Positions 18,084 through 26,659 of a stretch of DNA of 64,000 bases are shown piece after piece; the stretch's first letter is position 1, and each line of letters opens with the position of its first letter. Source of the DNA: Endozoicomonas sp965196975 (GTDB lineage: Bacteria; Pseudomonadota; Gammaproteobacteria; Pseudomonadales; Endozoicomonadaceae). The position numbers and the translations under genes are program-made. The stretch covers positions 2,542,001-2,606,000 of the forward strand of contig NZ_OZ239981.1 of NCBI RefSeq assembly GCF_965196975.1, in the 5' to 3' direction. The notes beneath the pieces are model-generated. The model was not told the origin of the DNA. It did no database searches and was given only the letters and a program-made list of their open reading frames with translations.

Positions 18084-18305
18084 ATGATAAAAATTGAAAA
18101 ATACACACTGCGGGATGGGCAAACCGGTTGGCAGGCACGATTTCAGCTTGAGGAAGGCGACACATCGGAGACCGTTCACACCCGTCGTTTCAGCTGTGCC
18201 AAATACGGTGCGCTGGCCTTTCAGAAGGCACTGGAATGGATCGAACGGCAATACTATCAGCCACAAATCGAAGCGTTCGATGATGTGCCCGGTCAGCTTG
18301 ATTAA
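18084..18305 (+). CDS. Small AP2-like DNA-binding protein, 73 aa (cassette 1)
   Basis: MIKIEKYTLRDGQTGWQARF..., then RRFSCAKYGALAFQKALEWIERQ. The pattern of three short strands with a conserved Trp-x-Ala-Arg, then 'F-x-x-x-KYG' and an Ala-rich helix, resembles the AP2/ERF-like DNA-binding fold found in bacterial and phage proteins and in integrase arm domains. That is my inference from pattern. A paralogue is at 53785-53976. An upstream palindrome and conserved leader sequence suggest autoregulation. It follows the integrase on the same strand by 165 bp. Confidence 0.65.
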   Translation: MIKIEKYTLRDGQTGWQARFQLEEGDTSETVHTRRFSCAKYGALAFQKALEWIERQYYQPQIEAFDDVPGQLD

Positions 18306-18389
18306 CCAATGTCTGAACGGGTCAGTGTGCCCGACATTGAATAGCCGCTGACGATAACCAGATCACCAGGGCCAGATTGCCTATTGCAA

Positions 18390-18456
18390 AAGGATCGACT
18401 GACCCGACTCTGGCTTGCGGCGACTATTTAGCCCCACTTTACCGCTCGGGTCTCTG
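18390..18456 (+). repeat. Non-coding block shared with cassette 2
   Basis: About 65 bp starting AAGGATCG and containing TTAGCCCCACTTT-CCGCT-GGGT. It recurs in diverged form on the minus strand at 54374-54433. It lies between the ends of the AP2-like gene and the VUT gene. No reading frame explains it. Confidence 0.5.
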
Positions 18457-18490
18457 CCTGTTGAGTACACGACCAGTTTATAATGAAGCC

Positions 18491-19336
18491 CTACTTCACG
18501 TATTCACGACGCCACTGCCGGGTTCCATACACAATCACCGTGCCGATAACCAGAAAACAGAGCGACAGGATGATCTTTGACAACGTGGTGTCCTTGATCA
18601 ATTCGCTCACTGCATCATTATGCCAAAATTCACCAAAGCGAATAAAACCGCCTACGGGCGCAAAAACCACCATGGCAATCACAGACGATAAAGCCGAGCG
18701 AATCACAAAGCCTCGGTTCTGCATCTTTTTGCGAAGCTTATGGAAAATCCCGATATTGATCATATCGGTCACAAACAGGGCACATCCCAGGGCCATAAAA
18801 TTACCGGTCAGTTCCCTGATCAGCGGGTCCAACCCCATCCATTCAGCCCACCACTGTCCCAGCAGACCGACCACCATCAGCACAGCAGAGACATCGATTA
18901 CCAAGCCTCTGGCCCGGCGATACCCATAGAGTTCTGAAATACAATCCAGAAACGTAAAGGACAGCGAAAAAAACAGTGATCCGCCAGTCAGGATAACACC
19001 CAGCAACTCAGTCTGCCCGAGAAACGCCAGGGGGCAGAGAATGACCACCGCCATATACGCCAGGCGCAATACCCGCAGCAGGGTATGTTGTGAGGAGACT
19101 GAGAAGGAGTGTCCACCGAAGGTGCAATGATCGGTGAACACAAACGGATGGCCTTGCAACATCTTGTGGAGCCTGGCCCGATCCTGTCGGTTCAATTCAT
19201 CCACCTGACCGGTTTCTATGAAGGTTCGGATTTTGCGGTGTGTGGTCAGACCGGCCTTGACGACCAGCACCTCATCCTTTTCCGGGTCGTAATCGATTAA
19301 TCGCATAGTGTTAACAGCCCTGTTGTTATTGTTCAT
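18491..19336 (-). CDS. VUT/YhhQ-family (DUF165) membrane transporter with N-terminal extension
   Basis: 281 residues. From about residue 85 it has six hydrophobic segments and FLDCISELYGYRRARGLV, matching the signature of the VUT/YhhQ family, whose characterised members import queuosine precursors. The first ~80 residues form a soluble extension not usual in the family. The paralogue in cassette 2 keeps parts of it (FIETG/FIRSG, RARL/KARL, GGHSFS/GGHNFS). GGGGTGAT precedes the ATG. It starts 18 bp after the repressor gene, so they are co-transcribed. The substrate here is not established. Confidence 0.75.
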   Translation of the reverse strand: MNNNNRAVNTMRLIDYDPEKDEVLVVKAGLTTHRKIRTFIETGQVDELNRQDRARLHKMLQGHPFVFTDHCTFGGHSFSVSSQHTLLRVLRLAYMAVVILCPLAFLGQTELLGVILTGGSLFFSLSFTFLDCISELYGYRRARGLVIDVSAVLMVVGLLGQWWAEWMGLDPLIRELTGNFMALGCALFVTDMINIGIFHKLRKKMQNRGFVIRSALSSVIAMVVFAPVGGFIRFGEFWHNDAVSELIKDTTLSKIILSLCFLVIGTVIVYGTRQWRREYVK

Positions 19337-19354
19337 GGTCCATCATCACCCCTT

Positions 19355-19981
19355 TTACTTTCTGATCACCTCCTCACTGGGTTCTGCCTGCCAGTAGTCC
19401 ATGTTTCTCACTCTGCCGATCACCTCCATATCGGGATCTTTGCTATACACGCAATCCATTCCCTGGTAATGGGCAACAAAACTGCCCAGTCGCTTTCGCC
19501 CCTCCCCGTTGATCCAGGCAACAAAAAAACCTGGGCCCGGGCGCGATTCCTGCTCTACCGTCAGCAGCGTGTAGGCCGGAAAATAGTCATTGGTCTCCGG
19601 AACATAGAGGTACCGATACCGCTCCTCCTCCACCGGTATATGCCGGTGGCTGCTGAAAATATTCGGTACTTCCGCCTCGATATCGTAACTGTCGCCTTCG
19701 TTTGGTACGACCGTTACCGTTCTGAAGTAGCGGCGATGCCGGGGAACCGTGCGTTCATGGTCGTACGGTTCACCAATTCCGGCGCCCAGCCAGTGAGGGC
19801 TTACCCCCATGGCTTCCGCCAGGGTATCGAGGTACTTATGAGGGGTACGAATTTCGCCCTGGGATAACCGGTAAAGATACCCCCGGTCAATGCCCGTTTT
19901 ACGGGCCAGTTTGGGTACGCTGGAAATGGCTGCCAACTCCATGGCCTGTTGCAGCCGTCTGGCCATCTCCGGGTGATTCAT
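19355..19981 (-). CDS. XRE-family repressor with S24-like C-terminal domain (cassette 1)
   Basis: 208 residues. The N-terminal helix-turn-helix is at about residues 20-60 (SVPKLARKTGIDRGYLYRLS). The C-terminal half resembles the LexA/CI S24 fold (TLLTVEQESRPGPGFFVAWI...GRKRLGSF...MEVIGRV). The usual catalytic Gly-Asp-Ser-Met is replaced by ETNDYF, so RecA-stimulated self-cleavage looks unlikely. The start at 19981 has AGGAGG upstream; the longer frame to 20050 overlaps the leader gene. The paralogue at 51586-52212 has exactly the same length. Confidence 0.8.
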   Translation of the reverse strand: MNHPEMARRLQQAMELAAISSVPKLARKTGIDRGYLYRLSQGEIRTPHKYLDTLAEAMGVSPHWLGAGIGEPYDHERTVPRHRRYFRTVTVVPNEGDSYDIEAEVPNIFSSHRHIPVEEERYRYLYVPETNDYFPAYTLLTVEQESRPGPGFFVAWINGEGRKRLGSFVAHYQGMDCVYSKDPDMEVIGRVRNMDYWQAEPSEEVIRK

Positions 19982-20147
19982 GGTGCCTGCCCTCCTGCCC
20001 ATAACGGCAGCGAATAACATCCAGTGCGATGACCAGCCATTTTTCGCCACGGCGGTCCAGTTTATCCAGCTCCGTAACGATGATGGTCAGCGACTGATTC
20101 ATCTCGTTGAGATCCAGAGGAAGGTTCGGTGTGCCATCTACGTCCAT
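19899..20147 (-). CDS. Small leader protein of the repressor operon, 82 aa (cassette 1)
   Basis: Starts ATGGACGTAGAT (MDVDGTPNLPLDLNE) with AGGA upstream and overlaps the repressor start by about 80 bp in another frame. The paralogue in cassette 2 (52187-52405) begins with the same 12 nt and shares the pattern L-(x)n-LD-(x)n-DR-(x)n-W-x-V-(x)n-R. Its tail beyond the repressor start differs from cassette 2, so the real end may have drifted. No family recognised. Confidence 0.5.
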   Translation of the reverse strand: MDVDGTPNLPLDLNEMNQSLTIIVTELDKLDRRGEKWLVIALDVIRCRYGQEGRHHESPGDGQTAATGHGVGSHFQRTQTGP

Positions 20148-20186
20148 GTAGAAAGTCCTGCAGTTCGTTTATGAAAACTACCTACC

Positions 20187-20281
20187 GAATGTTTATCGTA
20201 TTAACTCACCCTGAAGATTTCAACACTGTTTGCTGAATTTTGTACCACTTTTTAAACAGACCGGAGACATGATAAACATTC
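20187..20281. promoter_or_regulatory. Candidate operator pair upstream of the repressor operon
   Basis: GAATGTTTATC (20187-20197) and its exact reverse complement GATAAACATTC (20271-20281) bracket the region upstream of the leader gene. Two perfectly inverted 11-mers about 73 bp apart next to an XRE repressor suggest its binding sites. Confidence 0.45.
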
Positions 20282-20364
20282 ACAGACAATGGAGCCGCCA
20301 ACCGGGATGCATTTGACCTGCCCGCATCACTGCAAAAAGCTATTCAAAAATAGGAGAAAACCGT

Positions 20365-20487
20365 ATGAAAGGAGCACTCAAGCTTGAGGAGGGAAATAGG
20401 GGGAAGGAAGAGAGTCCTGTGCAACCGACACAAAACCACGGGCATGGGTCAGACAAATTTCCGTCAAGAAGTAACGGCCACGGCTAG
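20365..20487 (+). CDS. Possible 40-aa small protein divergent from the repressor operon
   Basis: ATG at 20365 has an excellent ribosome binding site (TAGGAG, 8 nt upstream). It encodes a very hydrophilic 40-residue peptide (MKGALKLEEGNRGKEESPVQ...) ending in GHG. It is read opposite to the repressor, across the candidate operator region, where a Cro/Cox-like or early gene would lie. There is no fold prediction and coding potential is unproven. Confidence 0.3.
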   Translation: MKGALKLEEGNRGKEESPVQPTQNHGHGSDKFPSRSNGHG

Positions 20488-20565
20488 TGCAGCCAAGCGC
20501 TAACCCCCATACAGTATTATATCTGTAATGGCCGACCTTTTATGAGTCCAAGTCTCTTCCAATAT

Positions 20566-21920
20566 GAAATGAGCCTGAAGGGCAGGCTTGTTTCTAGCAC
20601 GAAATGAGCCTGTAGTTTTCTGTACAGTCGTTCATGATGAGGACATGAAAATCATCATGAACACCCACTTCATAAAAACGCTTGACGATGTGAAAACCCT
20701 CTTGTCACAAGAGGCTTGTCTTGAGCCCGGCTGGGACTCCAAAGACGAATGCTATCAGTGGATAGAGCAAACCCTCAGTCACTTTAAATACCGCTCTCTT
20801 GGTAGAGAGGGTAAGGGGCTTATCAGGCGTTACCTGACCGTAGCCAGCGGCTATTCGACGGCTCAAGTAACCCGGCTTATTAACCAGTACACCAATAAAG
20901 GCACTGTTAAGCGGCATCACTCTTCCAACAATGGCTTCAGGACAAGATATACCAAAGCCGATATTCGCCTTCTTGCCCACACTGATCGGCTACACAGCGA
21001 CTTGAGTGGGCCTGCCATCAAAAAAATTTGTGAACGAGCATTTCAGCAGGGAGATGGCCGGTATGAACGGCTGGCAACCATCTCCATTTCTCATCTCTAT
21101 AACCTCAGGCAATCCAAGACCTATGAACGAACCAGAGGGAACAAAAACAGTACACGCTCAACGCAAAGAGCGATTGGTGTGCGTCGCAGGCCTGATCCTC
21201 AAGGTCGACCGCGCTATATCCGGGTTGACACGGTACACCAGGGCGATAAAGACGGCGTTAAGGGGCTTTATCACATCAATGCGGTTGATGAGGTGACCCA
21301 GTACGAAGTGGTATGCACCGTTGAGAAAATCAGCGAGCGATACCTGGTGCCAGTGCTTGAAGGCCTGCTGGCAGGCTTTCCATTCAGGCTGCTGGAATTC
21401 CACTCGGATAATGGCTCAGAGTTCATTAATCATCAGGTAGCGGCACTGCTGAACAAGCTCAATATTGCCTTGTCCAAGTCCCGATCCAGACACAGCAATG
21501 ACAACGCACTGGTTGAAAGCAAGAATGGTTCAGTGATCAGAAAGCTGCTGGGTCATGCACATATACCACAACACCATGCGGAGCAGTTTAACGAGTTTGA
21601 TAAGAAGTATCTGAACCCTTACATCAACTACCATCGCCCCTGCTTCTACCCTGAAACCCTAATCGATAAGAAAGGGAAGGAAAAGAAGGTTTACCGTTAT
21701 GAAAACATGATGACACCCTATGAGAAATTCCTGTCGCTTGACCAACCGGAGCAGTATCTGAAAGAAGGAATCACTCTGGAACAGCTGAAGGCAGAAGCGG
21801 AAGCCATGAGCGATAATGAAGCTGCTGAACAGCTTCAACGAGCACGGCAAACACTGTTTAAATCAGTTCATGAACGACAAGCTGAAGCATAGGTGTTACT
21901 ACCTACCTTTAAGCTCATTT
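20566..21920 (+). mobile_element. Insertion sequence with rve-type transposase
   Basis: Imperfect terminal repeats GAAATGAGCCTGAAGG (from 20566) and its counterpart reading AGCTCATTTC near 21911-21919 bracket a single transposase gene. A second GAAATGAGCCTG lies just inside the left end. It abuts and apparently truncates an IS630 remnant on its right. Family assignment (IS481-like or unclassified) is uncertain. Confidence 0.65.
20645..21892 (+). CDS. Transposase with integrase-core (rve) DDE domain
   Basis: About 415 residues. After an N-terminal helix-turn-helix region (GYSTAQVTRLINQY) comes an integrase-core fold with catalytic Asp in YIRVDTVHQGD, Asp in LEFHSDNGSEFINH and Glu in NALVESKNGSVIRK. 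All three acidic residues are present and the frame is intact. The start at 20645 follows GAGGAC; an ATG at 20657 is possible. Confidence 0.85.
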   Translation: MKIIMNTHFIKTLDDVKTLLSQEACLEPGWDSKDECYQWIEQTLSHFKYRSLGREGKGLIRRYLTVASGYSTAQVTRLINQYTNKGTVKRHHSSNNGFRTRYTKADIRLLAHTDRLHSDLSGPAIKKICERAFQQGDGRYERLATISISHLYNLRQSKTYERTRGNKNSTRSTQRAIGVRRRPDPQGRPRYIRVDTVHQGDKDGVKGLYHINAVDEVTQYEVVCTVEKISERYLVPVLEGLLAGFPFRLLEFHSDNGSEFINHQVAALLNKLNIALSKSRSRHSNDNALVESKNGSVIRKLLGHAHIPQHHAEQFNEFDKKYLNPYINYHRPCFYPETLIDKKGKEKKVYRYENMMTPYEKFLSLDQPEQYLKEGITLEQLKAEAEAMSDNEAAEQLQRARQTLFKSVHERQAEA

Positions 21921-22464
21921 CTGGATTGGAAAATACTGTCCACTTAAAAGGCTTGGGCATTTTCTCATTGAAGAAGTCCACAAACTGCTGGAGACGAGCC
22001 TTCAGGTCTGCGGTCGATGTAAAACTGTTTCGTTTCAGAAAGCGCCTCACCAGAATCGAAAACCATATCTCTATCTGGTTCAGCCATGATGCGTGCTTCG
22101 GGGTATAGTGGAACACCACCTTGTGGGACACATCGCTCAAGTAAGCAGCCCGTGTTTTCATGTTCTTGAGAATGCCGGATTTCTTTTTAACTCCCAGCTC
22201 TTTTTCTGCTGTACCTTCAATTCTGGCGACCGCCCTGAACGCAGCCTCTGACATATGGGTATTCAGACGATCCATGACAAAATGCCAACCTGTAGCAGTT
22301 GGATCACTCATCAGCATGCTATCAAGCCAGCCTGCAAAATCTTGTTCCGTCCGGGTGTCTCTTACCAAAGTAATAATCTTGCCCGTTACCACATCCATTC
22401 CTGCCAGCAGGGCCTAAGTCCCGTGACGCTTATATTCAAACTCACGCTTTTCAATATGTCCGGA
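21868..22464 (-). pseudogene. IS630-family transposase remnant
   Basis: C-terminal half of an IS630 transposase, with FHYTPKHASWLNQIEIWFSIL containing the conserved third-acidic-residue region and RFLKRNSFTSTADL. Upstream in frame, KREFEYKRHGT is followed by TAG where CAG (Gln) is expected, then ALLAGMDVVTGK. The N-terminal half is missing beyond 22464, where an IS4 element begins, and the C-terminus is cut by the rve element. Confidence 0.8.
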
Positions 22465-23638
22465 CACTGTACACGACAAAAATCAGAAGTGTGTCAGCGG
22501 GATCCTCTATCTTGAGGTTTTTACCACAAAACTCCTCTCGACAATGGAACCTGCCGACTTACTCATTACGCAGTGTAGAACCTATCTGAACTGGAACAAG
22601 TGCCGACTGAGCGTCCTCGCCCATCTTGTGCTGAGTCTGCTGCAAAAGCAGATTGTAAACTTCACACACCTTGCAACCACCTTTCCCGGAAAGTCACAGA
22701 CTGCATCCTGTTACCGCCGCATTCAGCGATTCTTTCTCGAAGTGGTTTTTGAGGACGCTGTTACAGCCAGGATAATCGCTGGCCTGATTGCACCTTAGTG
22801 CAAAGGGCAACTCAGCATGGATCGAACTAACTGGATGTTTGGGATTTTCAAAATCAACATCCTGTTTCTGGCTAGTAACTACAAGGGCATGGCTATCCCG
22901 ATTTTATGGACGCTCCTGCCCAAGAAGGGGTGCTCGAATACGGCGGAGCGCATTGAGCTGCTACAGAAATTTCAAAAGATATTTCCTGAACAAGCGATAC
23001 AGCGTTTACTCATGGACAGGGAGTTTAAGGGCAAGCGCTGGTTGAAATTTCTGGTTCATAGGAACTGGCCTTTTTGCATCAGGGTTCCCTGCAACACATT
23101 GGTCCCCAATAAACACCAAAACCGGTTATTACCGGTGACCAGAATATTTTTACTGACAACCGGTGAAACCATGGCCATCAGACAGCCAATAAAAGTGTGG
23201 GGGCAAATGGTCTATCTTGCGGCCTCTAAAAAAGGTAATGATCCAATGGTGATCATTTGCAATACTGAATCTTGGCGTGCCATTGAAGATTATCTCCAAA
23301 GATTGCAAATAGAAACCATGTTTCAAGCTATGAAAGGCAGAGGTTTTAACCTTGAGGAAACTCACCTGAAGGATCGGGATAAAATATCAAAGTTGCTCTG
23401 TGCCTTGGCATTAGCCTTCTGCTGAGCATATAAGACGGGAGATTGGATAAACGATGCAACCCCGGTCAAGCTAAAAAGTCATGGCCGAAAAGCGCAATCC
23501 ATCTTCCGTACAGGACTGGATTATCTTGCCAGAATTCTCCATCACGTTGATAAATGGCTGGAAGAAATATGTGGAGCAGTGGAGCTGCTATTTGAAGTCA
23601 GGTGGGAGAAGGCTTCATGAAAATTGTTGTGTACAGTG
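22465..23638 (+). mobile_element. IS4-family insertion sequence (decayed)
   Basis: Terminal inverted repeats CACTGTACACGACAA (left) and CACTGTACACAACAA (right, read inward) enclose one transposase gene with two nonsense codons. It lies inside or against an IS630 remnant. No clear target duplication was found. Confidence 0.75.
22544..23620 (+). pseudogene. IS4-family transposase, interrupted by two in-frame stops
   Basis: A single frame of 359 codons from ATG 22544 to TGA 23620 carries TAG at 22796-22798 and TGA at 23423-23425. Around them the sequence is continuous: GLIAP*CKGQLSMDRTNWMFG and ALAFC*AYKTGDW, the second TGA standing where Trp is usual. RTNW, LLMDREF and QIETMFQAMKGRGFNLEETHL are typical IS4 motifs including the YREK-like Glu region. 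Confidence 0.85.
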
Positions 23639-23811
23639 AGCCATGATATTTATAAACTGTAAAAATATCAGGCTTAGTGAATAATGGCTAAACCGGTTAT
23701 TTCTGTTTTCGTCGAATATAATCGGTCTTAATACTCGAATTCCCATAATGGGGCGCAGTGAATAAAAGATTACGAATATCTCAACCACTAACGACAACAT
23801 AGCCATCTTCA
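23639..23811. other. AT-rich spacer between IS elements
   Basis: No credible gene. Short open frames here are shadows. Confidence 0.4.
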
Positions 23812-23945
23812 AGATTCAGCATGTTCCCTTAATCTATAGAAACTTCAATTTGCAGAACGATGCTTTTGGTAGAGCTGGAAATAACAGAAGCGGGCATGAC
23901 AGTTAACTATCATAAGAGGTGTTCCTATAGTAGCTACTAGTAGCT

Positions 23946-25020
23946 ACGCGAAGACCGACTTTTGACTTATAGAACAAGAAATAAATACTACATGGCCGAC
24001 CGAAAACCCATTTTGAATGCACACTGCCTGTCATGCCCGAAAACCGTGTTTTCAAGCAGTTATTAAACTCTCAAACTGAATAGCAGGCTTACCAGCCAGT
24101 ACATTTAGGAATACACCTACGTTGTAAGCCAGTAACTTGCGGGCTATTCTTGCCGTCATGCGCCACATATTACGGCAGCCACTGTGCTCAATATCGAAAT
24201 AATGTGCCAACTGTCCAATGACAGTTTCGATTCTGCGCCTGACCCGCATGATCAGTTTGACGAATTTTTTTGGCCGGTTATCTTTCATGTTTTTTTCAAT
24301 GGCGTTTGCAGGTCGATACCAATTGCTTCGCAATCTTCTTTGAAAATCGGCTTAATGTAGCCTTTGTCACCCAACAACAACCCGGCTATCGTTTCTATCA
24401 AATCGTAAGCTGCGTCTCTCTCGTCAACGTTCGCAGGTGTCAGGCTCAGTGAAACTGGAATGCCCGTCATTGAAATTAACAGATGCCCCTGAAAGCCAAA
24501 AAATTTCTTGTCTTTTGAAGCACAGTAGCCATAAGCCACTTCGTCATTAAATATTTTCCGACGTTTTGCCCGAACCCGCTTGCACACCTCTATGGGAAAA
24601 CCATCAATCAGGTGAACATCATCACTGTCAGCGCCCAATATCTGCACCAGACGCTCTGTGATTTTTTGCTTTACAGCCCAGAGGTTCGCCCCCTGTGAGG
24701 CCAGCTTGGTTCTGGCGGGAATGCCTGGAAAAAAGTGTAGCCAGTGTCGTCGAAAATATTTCCAGATATCCTTGTCCTTGTGATGTCCAAGCCATTCGCC
24801 CACTATTTCAATGGTAAGAACCTCGCTATCACTGAGCTTGGGCTCATAGCCACGAGTACGTAAAGGTCTGGGAAAAAGCTTATTGAATAAATCATCAATC
24901 AGACAAAAGACATTGATGATAAACTCTTCTTCAGGCATGACTGTCACCGGCTATATGAGCAATCTGTTTAGAGCGCAGATTAAGGTGTAGTCATGCCTTA
25001 TGAAAAGTCGGCCTTCGCGT
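23946..25020 (-). mobile_element. IS982-family insertion sequence with 8-bp target duplication
   Basis: Terminal repeats ACGCGAAGACCGACTTTT (left) and ACGCGAAGGCCGACTTTT (right, read inward) enclose a transposase. The octamer TAGTAGCT is duplicated exactly at 23938-23945 and 25021-25028. The target is an older ISKra4-like remnant, giving a clear order of events. Confidence 0.9.
24052..24947 (-). pseudogene. IS982-family transposase with a homopolymer frameshift
   Basis: Compared with the intact copy at 41342-42232, the frame breaks at IDLQTPLKK. Here seven A residues precede CATG, where eight would restore ...LKKNMKDNRPKKFVKL. The two halves (24285-24947 and 24052-24333) otherwise contain the full DDE domain: HLIDGFPIEV, GYCASKDKKFFGFQGH, ANVDERDAAYD, LLGDKGYI, RVRRRIETVIGQL. 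A slippery A-run might allow some frameshift translation. Confidence 0.85.
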
Positions 25021-25112
25021 TAGTAGCTGTGAAAATAGAGTTCTATTATTTCAATCATTCAGAGAGAGTCCACATCGATACTCATTACCAACTAGCCAAA
25101 TATATAACCGCA

Positions 25113-25484
25113 TTAGACGACCGCTTCTAATTCGGCTTCACGCATTAAAACATAACCATTATCCTGTAAAGCCCACAACTCTTTATGGATTAAACCACTT
25201 GCTTTATTCATCGTCCAGCTACCTCGCAATATGATTTGGTCACCAGCTACCCTCGTCATCTGAATACCAAAATACTCCAGTACCTTGAGATCTTGGTCAA
25301 TCAAACTTTGCCAAAACGCCTTGATTTCATCGACACCTGAATAAGAACCAAAAGGTGAAATATGTAATACTGCATTTTTTTCATAAAAAGCGGAAAATCC
25401 GATAAGATCACCAGAATTAAAGGCCATTCGCCACGCTCTGCTGGCTGATTCCACCGCCGGAAATATTTCATTGATAAGCATCAT
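25113..25484 (-). CDS. SnoaL-like / NTF2-fold protein, 123 aa
   Basis: The pattern AVESASRAWRMAFNSGDLIGFSAFYEKNAVLHISPFGSYSG...IKAFWQSLID is the standard alpha+beta barrel opening of SnoaL/NTF2-like proteins. Members bind small ligands or act as isomerases and hydrolases; nothing here fixes the substrate. It is an isolated gene between IS982 and the IS1182-split gene. Confidence 0.7.
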   Translation of the reverse strand: MMLINEIFPAVESASRAWRMAFNSGDLIGFSAFYEKNAVLHISPFGSYSGVDEIKAFWQSLIDQDLKVLEYFGIQMTRVAGDQIILRGSWTMNKASGLIHKELWALQDNGYVLMREAELEAVV

Positions 25485-26659
25485 ACATCACGACTAAAGT
25501 AATTTTTCACTAATTGAATATATTTAAACTTCTTCTAAACCATCTCTTGGGTAATCTCTACCCGAATGACGATCTCTAGATAAGCACTTTGAGTTACAAC
25601 ACCTTTCTATAATAACAATTAGAACAGTAAAGCCAAGGATTAGAAGAGGACCATACAGCAGGGCATATTCATTTTCGCAACCTCGCTTACTCTGATCCAA
25701 ACATTTAGAAAGGCTGTCGGCGAGCCCTTTATAATTTGCAGCAATGGCAGTACTCATAGTAGTCAACACGCCTGCTTCTATTAGAGGTGTCTTATATGGC
25801 TCCAAAGCGGAAGCAATTCTCCTTATTCTTCCATCCTTATATTGCCTGGATAAAGAATCAAGTTTAAAACTCTCTAATTTACCAATTAGCAAATCAACCT
25901 CAGCTTTTTCAACAAGAGAAATGTCTTCATCTAGAGATTTCAATTTAACCAGAACAACTACAGCATCACTTAAAACTGTATTGTAAATACGCTCAAGACA
26001 GTCAATCATCGATTCCGTAAATTTTATATTTTCTTTATTACTATCCTTACTATCAATAGAGCTTATTATTAAATTGAAATTATCCAAGGTGGACGCAGTC
26101 GATTTTGCCAAATCAATAACCCCTTCCACATAACTCGCTTTATGCTCACCCTCCGATGTGCATAATCGTGTAAATGAATTCTTCAATTCATCCAAATCTC
26201 CTTCCATTCTGGTAAATAACGGTTCTATTTCATTGCCGAAACCAGCACTATTTTCTGCTTTATATTCAGCTGGTCTTCCAGTAGCAACGTCACCATCAAG
26301 TCCACCTTCTTGCTGTATAGTGGATTCTGTCAAACCAATGACCCCACCCACATCACTCGGCCTATGTACACTCTCCGATGCGAGTAATCGTGTAAATAAA
26401 TTCTTCAATTCATCCAGTTCTCTTTCCATTCTGGGAAATAACGATTCTCTTTCATTTCCGAAACCAGCACTATTTTCTGCTTTATATTCAGCTGGTCTTA
26501 TAGCAGCATCGACACAATCAAGTTCATCAACTCCATCTTCTTTCTGTATTTTTAGTTTTCTGTCGAATATGCCTTGCCCCTGTACACTGGTGACAACATC
26601 TCCCAATTTCAAACCTTTGTTTCTAGAATCACTAATAAATCGAAAAAAATCACCTCTAG

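Larger units (their letters stand above)
23812..25067 (-). mobile_element. ISKra4-like remnant split by an IS982 element
   Basis: The segments 23812-23945 and 25021-25067 together match 473-641 at the left of the window. They cover the start of the ISKra4-like transposase and its leader. The remnant's frame (MPASVISSSTKSIVLQIEVSID) hits a stop after about 22 codons. The middle is occupied by the IS982 copy. Confidence 0.75.
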
